A DNA stretch of 9,993 nucleotides from an uncultured Micrococcales bacterium (GCA_903915555.1 CAIWTL010000002.1:1-9993), one strand, 5' to 3'; positions 1 to 7,353 are shown, numbered from the stretch's first letter. Made by a program: numbers and translations. The notes: generated by a model from the letters alone, not told the origin.

Positions 1-2
1 CC

Positions 3-620
3 GCCGGCATCGCGGGCATCGTGTTCGCGGTCATCATGCTCTTCGAGATGATCGTGTCCCGAGCCAACGGCTTCGCCTCGGGCGATTCGGAATGGTTGTC
101 CGATCCGGCCACGGATCAGCTGGGGTCGGTCGCGGTCTCCCTCGTTCCGTTCGCCGGTATTGCTTTCCTGTGGTTCATCGGTGTCGTCCGCAGCCGCATC
201 GGGGACCGCGAGGACCGTCTCTTCTCCACGGTATTCCTGGGGTCCGGTCTGTTGTTCGTGATGGCGATGTTCGTCGCCGCCGCGACCCTCGCCGGCACAG
301 CGAGGCTCTACCCGGACGGAGCCGGACCAGGCGACCCCACGGTCGAACTCGCCAACGCCCTGTCGGCCGAGTTGATCGCAACCTTCGGTCTGCGTATGGC
401 GGGTGTCTTCGTCGCCTCCGCGTGCAGCCTCGGTGCCCGCACCGGGGCACTACCCCGGTGGCTGGTCGTCCTCGGATTCCTGACCGCACTGGCGCTGCTC
501 ATCGGCTCACCCCTGAGCCCGTGGCTGGCGCTCATCTTCCCGCTGTGGGTGCTCATCTTCAGCATCCACACCCTCGCCGTGGGCTTCGAGGTGCCCGATC
601 CCATGGCGTCGGACGACTGA
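3..620 (+). CDS. Multi-pass membrane protein of unknown function, 5' end outside the window
   Basis: The reading frame is open to the left edge, and its first codons (AGIAG, then VFAVIMLFEMIV) already form a membrane helix. The GTG at 21 is therefore probably internal and the gene starts upstream. Numbered from that GTG, further hydrophobic segments lie at about residues 36-56, 67-91, 115-136, 146-163 and 167-188, giving about six helices. A charged loop (RSRIGDREDR, 57-66) follows helix 2, and the tail is short and acidic (VPDPMASDD). No catalytic motif is visible. The pattern 'PFAGIAFLWFIGVVR' plus 'GLRMAGVFV' resembles an unnamed family of actinobacterial membrane proteins I have seen annotated as hypothetical, so I propose no function. 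Transcription is ended by the strong terminator at 703-747. Confidence 0.8.
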   Translation, partial: AGIAGIVFAVIMLFEMIVSRANGFASGDSEWLSDPATDQLGSVAVSLVPFAGIAFLWFIGVVRSRIGDREDRLFSTVFLGSGLLFVMAMFVAAATLAGTARLYPDGAGPGDPTVELANALSAELIATFGLRMAGVFVASACSLGARTGALPRWLVVLGFLTALALLIGSPLSPWLALIFPLWVLIFSIHTLAVGFEVPDPMASDD

Positions 621-702
621 CCTTCTTGACGGACTCTTGAGGACCGCCGAACTCCGAGCAGAGGACCGGTGCGCCATGCTGAAGTCACATCAAATCCCCC
701 CG

Positions 703-747
703 ACTGGGGAGCTTCGGAATCGAGTCGCCGAAGCTCCCCAGTTTTTT
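703..747 (+). terminator. Strong intrinsic terminator after the membrane-protein gene
   Basis: A perfect 15-bp inverted repeat is visible: ACTGGGGAGCTTCGG at 703-717 and its exact reverse complement at 728-742, with a 10-nt loop (718-727). A run of six T follows at 742-747. The opposite strand has no T-run after the stem, so it should act on rightward transcription only. It lies 83 bp past the membrane-protein stop and 40 bp before the cupin start, separating the two genes. The rest of the gap (621-787) shows nothing else clear apart from the promoter element at 776-781. Confidence 0.92.
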
Positions 748-775
748 GTCCACGGGATGGTCGATCGCCGCGCTC

Positions 776-781
776 TACAGT
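776..781 (+). promoter_or_regulatory. Candidate -10 element for a leaderless cupin transcript
   Basis: TACAGT fits the TANNNT -10 pattern and is separated from the ATG at 788 by exactly six bases. Transcription would then begin at or beside the start codon. No Shine-Dalgarno sequence precedes the ATG, which agrees with leaderless expression, common in actinobacteria. I see no good -35 hexamer at 16-18 bp. Confidence 0.5.
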
Positions 782-787
782 GATGAC

Positions 788-1117
788 ATGTCGTCGCGCG
801 TCCTCGCCACCGTCGCGAGTCCCGTCCCGGTCCAGCCGCTGCCGGCCAGCCAGGTCACCTCGGGCGATCCCGCCGCAGGAGTCATCGAATTCGTCGGGGT
901 CCCCGTCCCCTGTGGCCTGTGGGAGCACACCGTCGGCAGCTCGACGGACACCGAGGTCGACGAGGTCTTCGTGGTCCTGGCCGGTCACGCCCGGATCGAG
1001 ATCGAGGGCCAGGATGCCCTGACTGTGGGACCGGGGGACGTCGTCCACCTCGAGGCCGGCACCCGGACCACGTGGCACGTCACCGAGGACCTGCGGAAGT
1101 TCTGGGTCACGCCCTGA
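788..1117 (+). CDS. Small single-domain cupin protein (Cupin_3 / ureidoglycine aminohydrolase-like fold)
   Basis: This 109-residue protein is a single beta-barrel cupin. Visible features are GLWEHTVGS (43-51), the paired acidic positions in TEVDE (55-59), the inter-motif turn GPGD (81-84), and GTRTTW followed by LRKFWV (91-107). That last block is typical of the Cupin_3 (DUF861) family. Members include the barrel domain of (S)-ureidoglycine aminohydrolase, but most stand-alone members have no proven substrate. The usual metal-binding histidines are sparse here (His47, His87, His97), so metal binding is uncertain. I chose ATG 788 over an upstream in-frame GTG at 746 because 746 falls inside the terminator T-tract and a -10 element sits six bases before 788. 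The last 11 bp overlap the end of the convergent dehydrogenase gene. Confidence 0.85.
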   Translation: MSSRVLATVASPVPVQPLPASQVTSGDPAAGVIEFVGVPVPCGLWEHTVGSSTDTEVDEVFVVLAGHARIEIEGQDALTVGPGDVVHLEAGTRTTWHVTEDLRKFWVTP

Positions 1118-1994
1118 AAGCGGCGGCGAAGCCGGCCAACTCCCGCTCCACCATCGCTCGCGCCCGCGGGACGAAGGCCTCGCTGTCCCCGCCCAGATGA
1201 GGGGTCACCAACAGTCCCGGACACGACCAGAGCGGATGTCCCGGTGGCAGCGGCTCGGGGTCGGTGACGTCGAGGGCCGCTCTCAGGCGCCCCGACTGCA
1301 ACTCCCCCACAAGTGCCGCAGTGTCGACGAGCGCGCCACGTCCGACGTTGACGATGAGGCACCCGTCAGCCAGGCCTGCCATGACCGATCCGCTCAACAG
1401 AGGCTCCGTGCCGGGAGTGTGGGGAACCGCCAGCACCACGATGTCGTAGTCCCCACGCGTTGCGAAGAACCTCTCGACGGGCTGCGAGCCACCCTCCCCG
1501 CTGCGCGAGAAGCCCGTCACCGTCACCTCGAAGGCTGCCAGCCGCACTGCGATGGAGCGCCCGACACCCCCCCAGCCGAGGATGGCCACCCTGCTGTCAG
1601 CCAGACTCGGGCGCCGCACGTGGTCCCATCTCTCGCGCAGCATGTCGCGGGCCGCGACATCGATACCCCGCCGGGCGGCGATCATGAGACCCACCGCCAA
1701 CTCCGCGGTGCTCGTGTCGTGGACACCGACAGCGCGGCGCACCTCCACGTGGTCAGGCAGGACATCGGCCATGCCGTCGACACCCGCCATGAGCGCCTGG
1801 ACCACCTGCAGCCTGGGCATACGGGCACCCAACGCCACGTCAGCCATGTCGCACATGTACGGCGGCACGAAGTAGACGACGTCGTCCAGGACTTCCTGTG
1901 CGGGTGCCGGCTCGCCGGCGTCCCACGTGGCCACCCGAAGGCCCGGCGGGGAGGTGATCCCCAGCCAGGCGGGGATCAGGGCGGTGGCGGTCAT
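1107..1994 (-). CDS. D-isomer specific 2-hydroxyacid dehydrogenase, NAD(P)-dependent
   Basis: The 295-residue product should reversibly reduce a 2-oxoacid to a D-2-hydroxyacid in the cytosol. The substrate is unknown; glyoxylate or hydroxypyruvate is plausible. The Rossmann fold starts at the dinucleotide motif GWGGVG (140-145). The catalytic triad of the family is complete: Arg219 in NVGRGALVD, Glu247 in DVTDPEPLP and His266 in TPHLGG. After the second strand the sequence reads GFSRSG (161-166) rather than an acidic residue, which hints at NADP(H) preference as in GhrA-type enzymes. I chose the ATG at 1994 because AGGGAGG lies five bases upstream. An in-frame start 27 bp further out lacks such support. 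There is no ACT domain, so this is unlikely to be the biosynthetic phosphoglycerate dehydrogenase SerA. It is divergent from trmB (30 bp) and convergent with the cupin. Confidence 0.9.
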   Translation of the reverse strand: MTATALIPAWLGITSPPGLRVATWDAGEPAPAQEVLDDVVYFVPPYMCDMADVALGARMPRLQVVQALMAGVDGMADVLPDHVEVRRAVGVHDTSTAELAVGLMIAARRGIDVAARDMLRERWDHVRRPSLADSRVAILGWGGVGRSIAVRLAAFEVTVTGFSRSGEGGSQPVERFFATRGDYDIVVLAVPHTPGTEPLLSGSVMAGLADGCLIVNVGRGALVDTAALVGELQSGRLRAALDVTDPEPLPPGHPLWSCPGLLVTPHLGGDSEAFVPRARAMVERELAGFAAAFRA

Positions 1995-2012
1995 CGGATC
2001 CTCCCTGGCTGA

Positions 2013-2018
2013 GACACT
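2013..2018 (+). promoter_or_regulatory. Weak candidate -10 element for trmB
   Basis: GACACT differs from TANNNT only at the first base and is spaced six bases from the trmB ATG at 2025, the same spacing as the candidates before the cupin and DUF3054 genes. It lies in the 30-bp divergent gap, so any leftward promoter for the dehydrogenase must overlap the trmB start. Support is the spacing alone. Confidence 0.25.
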
Positions 2019-2024
2019 CAAAGG

Positions 2025-2705
2025 ATGCCGTATCCCTCATCCGACGTCCCCCGGGTGCGCACGTTCCACGGGCGCAGCGGACGCCTCGGCACGCAATCGG
2101 CGCGGGCGATGGCGGAGTTGTTCCCCGTGATGGGCCTCGCATTGTCGGATGAGGACGCCGCGGCGTGCTTCTCCCCCGGCACCCCCGTGGTTCTCGAGAT
2201 CGGCAGCGGGATGGGTGAGGCGACCGCACAGATGGCGGAAGCAGCACCCGACACGGGCATTCTCGCGGTGGAGGTACACACCGCGGGGGTGGCTGCACTC
2301 CTGCGGCGTATCGACGAGAAGGGTCTGACCAACGTGCGGGTGGTGCATGCGGATGCCGTTTCGGTGCTGGAACGGATGATCCCGCTGGACTCGTTGGCCG
2401 GCATCCGCCTGTTCTTCCCGGATCCGTGGCCGAAGGCTCGGCACCACAAGCGTCGCTTCGTCCGGCCGGACCTGGTGCGGATGGCCGTCCGACGCCTGTC
2501 GCCGGGTGGTCGGTTCCACGCGGCGACGGACTGGCACGACTACGCCGACCAGATGTTGGAGGTGCTGTCCGGAGATCCGGAGCTGGTCAACGAGTTCGAC
2601 GGTTTCGCCCCGCGCCCGGACTGGCGCCCGATGACGCGGTTCGAGAGCAAGGGGCTGCGCCGGGGACACCGGGTGTGGGATCTGATGTTCCGACGCATCG
2701 GCTGA
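2025..2705 (+). CDS. trmB: tRNA (guanine-N7-)-methyltransferase
   Basis: The enzyme transfers a methyl group from S-adenosylmethionine to N7 of G46 in the variable loop of tRNA. Diagnostic blocks in the 226-residue product are the SAM-binding motif EIGSGMGE (58-65), EVHTAGV (83-89), the TrmB signature FPDPWPKARHHKRR (131-144) and the C-terminal TRFESKGLRRGH (204-215). The short N-terminal segment RTFHGRSGRLGTQSARAM matches the family's usual lead-in. The length is normal. The ATG at 2025 has only AAAGG directly abutting it, which is too close for a ribosome binding site, so translation may be leaderless. A GTG at 2055 would still leave the conserved core intact. The GH15 gene follows after 37 bp with no terminator, so the two are probably co-transcribed. 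Confidence 0.96.
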   Translation: MPYPSSDVPRVRTFHGRSGRLGTQSARAMAELFPVMGLALSDEDAAACFSPGTPVVLEIGSGMGEATAQMAEAAPDTGILAVEVHTAGVAALLRRIDEKGLTNVRVVHADAVSVLERMIPLDSLAGIRLFFPDPWPKARHHKRRFVRPDLVRMAVRRLSPGGRFHAATDWHDYADQMLEVLSGDPELVNEFDGFAPRPDWRPMTRFESKGLRRGHRVWDLMFRRIG

Positions 2706-2742
2706 CCCGCCGCCGCGCGCCGACCCCCGTCGCTGCGGCACG

Positions 2743-4548
2743 ATGGCGGCCATGGCGTCATTGATCGAGGACTATGCACTCATCGGCGATCTGCAGACCA
2801 ATGCCCTGATCTCGCGGGACGGTGCCATGGACTGGCTGTGTCTGCCCCGGCTCGATGCGGATGCCACCTTCGCTGCACTCCTCGGCACCGAGGCGAACGG
2901 CCACTGGACGGTGCGCCCCACCGGGGAGGTCCTGTCCGTGGAGCGTTCCTACCTGCCGGACACCCTGGTACTCGAGACGACCTTCACGACCTCGACGGGT
3001 GTCATGAGACTCACCGACTTCATGCCGATCCGCCAGGGTGGGCCGGTGATCATCCGGATCGTCGAGGGTATCTCCGGGACGGTGGACGTGCGCTCGGTGA
3101 TGGCTCCCCGATTCGGGTTCGGCCAGATCAAACCGTTCTTCGACAAGAGTGCGGCGGGAGTGTTGGCGCAGGCGGGTCCGGACATCCTGCTCCACGTGGC
3201 ACCCGCGGATACCGAGGCGCTGGCCGACGATGGGCAGATCGTCACGGACTTCAGTGTGAAGGCCGGCGACAAGCGGGCCCTGCAGATCCTGTGGTATCGG
3301 CCATGGGAGAACGTGCCGCTGCCCCGGGACCCGTACGTCACGCTACGGACGACGATCGAGTGGTGGCGGAACTGGGCCGGTGCTGCGAAGTACCGCGGTC
3401 CCCACCGTGATGAGGTGGTTCGATCTCTCATCACCCTCAAGGCCCTCAGCTACGTACCGACGGGGGCGATCGCCGCCGCGGCCACGACGTCCCTGCCGGA
3501 GACCCTGGGCGGGGAACGGAACTGGGACTACCGGTACACGTGGCTGCGCGACGCATCCATGACCCTCGCGGCGCTGATCGAGGAGGGATACCATCCGGAG
3601 GCCTACGCGTTCCGCGACTGGGTGATCCGGGCGGTGGCCGGCTCCCCGCAGGACATGCAGATCATGTACACGATCACCGGCAAGCGATGGATCCCGGAGG
3701 TGACCCTGGACTGGCTGGACGGTTATGAGGGGTCACGTCCGGTCCGCGTCGGCAACGGAGCTGCGGGCCAGTTCCAGTTGGATGTCTACGGCGAACTGAG
3801 CGACGCCGCCTACCTGGGTCGCCGCTACGGGATGGTGTCACAGGGAAACATGCAAGGGGCGGCCTGGCGGCTGCAGTTGGCCGTGGCCGGATTCGTGGAA
3901 GAGCAGTGGAAACGTCCTGACGAGGGCATCTGGGAGGTCCGTGGCGACCCGCAGCACTTCACCTATTCGAAGGTGATGGCCTGGGTCGCCGTCGACCGGG
4001 TGGTGCGGTGCATCGACGAGTTCGGCCTGGCGGGCGACCGGGCGCACTGGGCGGCCCTGGCGGATGAGATCAAGGCCGACATCCTCGCCAACGCCGTCGA
4101 CCCGGAGCGCAACTGCTTCACGCAGTACTACGGCAGCACGGCCATGGACGCCAGCCTGCTGATGGTCCCTCTCGTGGGCTTCCTGCCGCCCGACGATCCA
4201 CGCATCATCAACACCATCCATGAGGTGGCGCGGGATCTCGGCCACGACGGCTTGGTCCTGCGGTACCGCACCGACGAGACCCACGACGGTCTGGCCGGAG
4301 AGGAAGGCGCGTTCCTGATCTGCTCCTTCTGGCTCGTTCAGTGCCTGGCTCTCATCGGTGAGCACGACGAGGCCCAGCGGATGTTCGACCACCTGTTGTC
4401 CCTCTGCAACGACGTCGGACTGCTCGCCGAGGAGTACGACCCGGTCCTGGGACGGATGCTGGGCAACATGCCGCAGGCCTTCAGTCACATCGGGCTGATC
4501 AACGCCGCCCACGCCCTCGCGGGCTCGGGTCAGTCACCACTCGGGTGA
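2743..4548 (+). CDS. Glycoside hydrolase family 15 protein (glucoamylase/trehalase-like)
   Basis: The 601-residue product has the two-part GH15 layout: an N-terminal beta-sandwich domain (about 1-220, opening with IEDYALIGDLQTNALISRDG) and an (alpha/alpha)6-barrel catalytic domain (about 221-595). Barrel motifs include GGERNWDYRYTWLRDAS (256-272), GIWEVRG with the likely general acid Glu398, and LLAEEYDP (560-567), which contains the likely general base (Glu563 or Glu564), followed by NMPQAFSHIGLIN. No signal peptide is present, so it should act in the cytosol, releasing glucose from trehalose, maltose or alpha-1,4/1,6-glucans; sequence alone does not decide which. A second ATG at 2752 fits the family start (MASLIEDYALIGD) about equally well, and neither has a clear ribosome binding site. 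It is convergent with zwf, with a 16-bp gap. Confidence 0.93.
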   Translation: MAAMASLIEDYALIGDLQTNALISRDGAMDWLCLPRLDADATFAALLGTEANGHWTVRPTGEVLSVERSYLPDTLVLETTFTTSTGVMRLTDFMPIRQGGPVIIRIVEGISGTVDVRSVMAPRFGFGQIKPFFDKSAAGVLAQAGPDILLHVAPADTEALADDGQIVTDFSVKAGDKRALQILWYRPWENVPLPRDPYVTLRTTIEWWRNWAGAAKYRGPHRDEVVRSLITLKALSYVPTGAIAAAATTSLPETLGGERNWDYRYTWLRDASMTLAALIEEGYHPEAYAFRDWVIRAVAGSPQDMQIMYTITGKRWIPEVTLDWLDGYEGSRPVRVGNGAAGQFQLDVYGELSDAAYLGRRYGMVSQGNMQGAAWRLQLAVAGFVEEQWKRPDEGIWEVRGDPQHFTYSKVMAWVAVDRVVRCIDEFGLAGDRAHWAALADEIKADILANAVDPERNCFTQYYGSTAMDASLLMVPLVGFLPPDDPRIINTIHEVARDLGHDGLVLRYRTDETHDGLAGEEGAFLICSFWLVQCLALIGEHDEAQRMFDHLLSLCNDVGLLAEEYDPVLGRMLGNMPQAFSHIGLINAAHALAGSGQSPLG

Positions 4549-4564
4549 CGGACGGCCCCGCGGG

Positions 4565-5953
4565 TCACGGACCGAGCCAGGGCTCCCGCCAGCCGCCGTA
4601 CGCCTTGGTCAGCCGGTCGGCCTCGCCGGGACCCCAGGTGTCCGGTGCGTAGGGGATGACGGGCGGCGGCGAGTCCAGCAGCGGCTGCACGATGCGCCAG
4701 GTCTCCTCGACGGCGTCCTGGTCGGCGAAGTTGTCCTTGTTCCCCGCCATGGCGGCGCTGAGCAACTCCTCGTACGGGGTCGGACCATCCCCACCTTCGT
4801 CGGCGAACTCCATGTCCATGTGGATCTCACGGAACCCTCCCCCGTCGGCTGCCTTGGCGGCCAGGCGCACCTGAGCGCCGGGAGCGGGATCGATCCGCAT
4901 GACCAACTCGTTCGGCGCGGGGTGCTGCGACTTCGCCGAGGCGATCGGCAGCGGGGGCGGCCGGTGGAAGATGACCCTGACCTCGGTGACTCGCTCCGGC
5001 AGGGACTTGCCCGCCCGGATGAAGAACGGGACACCGTGCCAGCGCCAGTTCTCGATCGTGAGCCGCAACGCGCAGTAGGTCTCCGTCGTGGAGTCGGGCG
5101 CAACCCCGGTCACGTCGAGATACCCCTCGTACTGGCCGCGCACGTAGTGCCCCGGATCCGCTTGGGGCATCGCCATGAAGACGTCGCGCTTCCGGTCGTT
5201 GATGATGTCGGTGCCCTCTCCGGCGGGGGGCTCCATGGCGACCATGCTGAGGACCTGGAGCAGGTGGTTCTGCACGACGTCGCGCAGACAGCCGACGGGG
5301 TCGTAGAAGGAGCCGCGGTCGGCGACACCGAAGTTCTCCGCCATCGTGATCTCGACGCACTGCACGTGTTCGCGGTTCCACACCGGCTCAAGCATCTGAT
5401 TGCCGAACCGCAGATACAGGATGTCCTCGACCGGCATCTTCCCGAGGAAGTGATCGATCCGATACAGCTGCTCCTCGGTGATGTACTGGTGCAGCTCGTC
5501 GTTGAGCGCCTTGGCGGATGCGAGGTCGTGGCCGAAGGGCTTCTCGACGATGACTCGTGCGTTCGTGGTCAGGCCGGCTCCCGCGAGGTGCTGGACCACC
5601 CGCCCGAACAGAGAGGGCGGGATCTCCAGATAGAAGGCCGGGCACTTCGCCTCGGGCATGGCCGCAGCGATCCTCGTATAGGTCTCGTCGGCCAGGAAGT
5701 CCCCGCTGATGTAGCTGAAGCGGTTCATCAGGCGGTCGAAGACCGTGTCGTCCACCTCGACGCCTGTCCCCTTGATGGCGGACAGTGCGTGGACGCGCAG
5801 GTCCTCCATGGTCCAGTCGTCGGCAGCAACGCCGATGATGGGGCAGTTCAGCTTGCCGCGCCGCTCCAACCGGTACAGCGAACCGAACGTCATCACCTTC
5901 GCCAGGTCACCGGTGATCCCGAAGATCACCAGGACATCGGACTCCTCCGCCAT
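4565..5953 (-). CDS. zwf: Glucose-6-phosphate dehydrogenase, atypical coenzyme site
   Basis: The enzyme oxidises glucose-6-phosphate to 6-phosphogluconolactone, the entry to the oxidative pentose phosphate pathway. The 462-residue product shows the Rossmann motif FGITGDLAK (11-19), EKPFGHD (137-143), the substrate-phosphate site RIDHFLGK (165-172) and the catalytic histidine in VQNHLLQ (His230), plus FIRAGKSLP (311-319). It lacks two usual features. The RK pair after GDLAK is replaced by VM, and the arginine ending strand 2, which contacts the NADP+ 2'-phosphate in the Leuconostoc enzyme, aligns with Ala44 followed by Asp45-Asp46. NAD+ may therefore be the better coenzyme. The ATG at 5953 begins directly before the first strand, with GGAAGGGG upstream; the frame stays open leftward of it but without family similarity. 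It lies 80 bp downstream of ndh on the same strand. Confidence 0.95.
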   Translation of the reverse strand: MAEESDVLVIFGITGDLAKVMTFGSLYRLERRGKLNCPIIGVAADDWTMEDLRVHALSAIKGTGVEVDDTVFDRLMNRFSYISGDFLADETYTRIAAAMPEAKCPAFYLEIPPSLFGRVVQHLAGAGLTTNARVIVEKPFGHDLASAKALNDELHQYITEEQLYRIDHFLGKMPVEDILYLRFGNQMLEPVWNREHVQCVEITMAENFGVADRGSFYDPVGCLRDVVQNHLLQVLSMVAMEPPAGEGTDIINDRKRDVFMAMPQADPGHYVRGQYEGYLDVTGVAPDSTTETYCALRLTIENWRWHGVPFFIRAGKSLPERVTEVRVIFHRPPPLPIASAKSQHPAPNELVMRIDPAPGAQVRLAAKAADGGGFREIHMDMEFADEGGDGPTPYEELLSAAMAGNKDNFADQDAVEETWRIVQPLLDSPPPVIPYAPDTWGPGEADRLTKAYGGWREPWLGP

Positions 5954-6000
5954 GCCGACCCCTTCCGTCGCCCCCACACCTTGCCAAAGCCCCGCTCTGT

Positions 6001-6018
6001 TGGCGACCCGACTCGCCA
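6001..6018. repeat. Short inverted repeat between ndh and zwf
   Basis: TGGCGA and TCGCCA form a perfect 6-bp inverted repeat around CCCGAC, about 48 bp upstream of the zwf start. No T-run follows on the minus strand, so it does not look like an intrinsic terminator for ndh. It could be a weak operator or transcript hairpin, or chance in GC-rich DNA. The rest of the 80-bp gap has no convincing -10 element. Confidence 0.25.
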
Positions 6019-6033
6019 GGGTGCGGGCGGCTG

Positions 6034-7353
6034 TCAGCGGGTGTGACCGCGCGCTGACGCGGCGGATTCTGTCCCGGCGCCGCCGTCCGCCCCGGGGGGA
6101 GGCTCCTCGGGGGAGAGGATCAGTCGTGGTCCGGTGTCCCAGGTCAGGTAGTTCCAGGCCCAGTTGAGCATCACCGAGAACCGGTTCCGGGCACCGATCA
6201 GGTAGACGAGATGCAGCATGAGCCACGCCAACCACGCCGGATACCCCTTGATGGTCGCCCCTCCGGCGAGCTGGGTGACCGCGGCCCGCCGTCCGATCGT
6301 CGCCATGATGCCCTTGTCCTTGTAGTGGAAGACCTGGCGGGACTCACCGGCGAGGGTCCGCAGGATCTGGTCGGCGGCGAACCGGCCACCCTGCAGCGCG
6401 ACCTGCGCGAGTTGGGGCAGCCGCCCACCGCTGCCGTCCGCGATGTCGGCGATGTCGCCGATCGCGAACGCCTCCTCATGGCCGGGGATGCTCAGGTCCG
6501 GTTCGACGACGATTCGACCGCCTGCTCCCCGCTCGACACCGAGTTCCTCCGCGACGTCCTGGGCCCGGATCCCCGCCGCCCACACCACCATCCGGGTCGG
6601 GATGGTGGATCCATCGGCCAGCACGACGCGGTCCTCCGCGATGCGTGTCACCGAGGTCCCGAGTCGCACCTCGACACCCATCTTCTCCAAGGTCTGAACG
6701 GTGTACTCCTGCAGATCCGGGTCGAACGGGGCGAGGAGTGACTCCCCGCGTTCGAGGAGGATCACCCGGGTGACGCTGAGGTCGAGGTCGTGGAAGTCGC
6801 GGTCGAGAACCTTGGACACCAGTTCGGCGACCGCTCCCGCCACCTCGACGCCGGTGGGCCCCCCGCCCACCACCACGATGTTGAGGATCCCGTCGGCGAT
6901 GAGCGACGGCTTGGCGTCGGCCTCCTCGAAGAGCGACAGCAGGTGGTTACGCACCCGCAGGGCATCGGACATCGTGTAGAGCGGGTAGGAGTACCGTTCG
7001 GCACCGGGGATCGCGAAGAAGTTCGCGGTGGCCCCCGCGGCGACGATGAGGTAGTCGAATGCGACGTCGTCCTCCTCGTGGAGGTGGACCAGTCTGCGCT
7101 CCCAGTCGACGCCGGTGACCTCCCCCTGCCGGAACAGGACCCGCTGCCGGCGGCGGAACAGACCGCGGACGGGGTACCCGACGTCCGCGGGATTCAGTCC
7201 CGCCGTGGCGACCTGGTAGAGCAGCGGCAGGAACGAGTGGTAGTTGTTCTTGTCGATGACCACGACGTCCACATCGTGCTTCTCGAGATGTTTCGCGGCG
7301 GTGAGGCCCCCGAAGCCCGCGCCGATGATGACCACCCGTGCTGCATCCGTCAT
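6034..7353 (-). CDS. ndh: Type II NADH:quinone oxidoreductase (NDH-2)
   Basis: NDH-2 is a single-subunit peripheral membrane flavoenzyme that passes electrons from NADH to the quinone pool without pumping protons. The 439-residue product has an N-terminal FAD-binding motif GAGFGG (11-16), a second Rossmann motif for NADH VVGGGPTGVEVAG (161-173), the FAD-contacting GDIADI (299-304) and the quinone-site-like QLAQVALQGG (314-323). A C-terminal membrane-associating region rich in Trp and Leu (about 372-404) precedes a short hydrophilic tail. Length and order are normal. The ATG at 7353 directly precedes the first beta strand and has GAGGA eight bases upstream; longer in-frame starts add 51 residues with no family character. 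It is divergent from the RRM gene (173-bp gap) and may lead an ndh-zwf unit. Confidence 0.95.
   Translation of the reverse strand: MTDAARVVIIGAGFGGLTAAKHLEKHDVDVVVIDKNNYHSFLPLLYQVATAGLNPADVGYPVRGLFRRRQRVLFRQGEVTGVDWERRLVHLHEEDDVAFDYLIVAAGATANFFAIPGAERYSYPLYTMSDALRVRNHLLSLFEEADAKPSLIADGILNIVVVGGGPTGVEVAGAVAELVSKVLDRDFHDLDLSVTRVILLERGESLLAPFDPDLQEYTVQTLEKMGVEVRLGTSVTRIAEDRVVLADGSTIPTRMVVWAAGIRAQDVAEELGVERGAGGRIVVEPDLSIPGHEEAFAIGDIADIADGSGGRLPQLAQVALQGGRFAADQILRTLAGESRQVFHYKDKGIMATIGRRAAVTQLAGGATIKGYPAWLAWLMLHLVYLIGARNRFSVMLNWAWNYLTWDTGPRLILSPEEPPPGADGGAGTESAASARGHTR

Noticed and set aside
1197..2012. 271-codon plus-strand frame opposite the dehydrogenase
   Set aside because: The opposite strand carries an intact catalytic triad and nucleotide-binding motif. 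This frame has no recognisable domain and a composition typical of shadow frames.
4545..4568. GTGAC...GTCAC inverted repeat between the convergent GH15 and zwf genes, considered as a terminator
   Set aside because: The stem is only 5 bp with a 14-nt loop and no T-run on either strand.
4820..6046. 408-codon open frame on the plus strand across zwf
   Set aside because: It is antisense to a clearly conserved gene and its product is rich in Arg, Asp, Val and Gly without family motifs. Long antisense frames are expected in GC-rich DNA.
5954..6235. 94-residue N-terminal extension of Zwf
   Set aside because: The frame is open but the extension is Arg/Pro-rich with no family similarity and runs into ndh. 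The ATG at 5953 is placed exactly at the family start.
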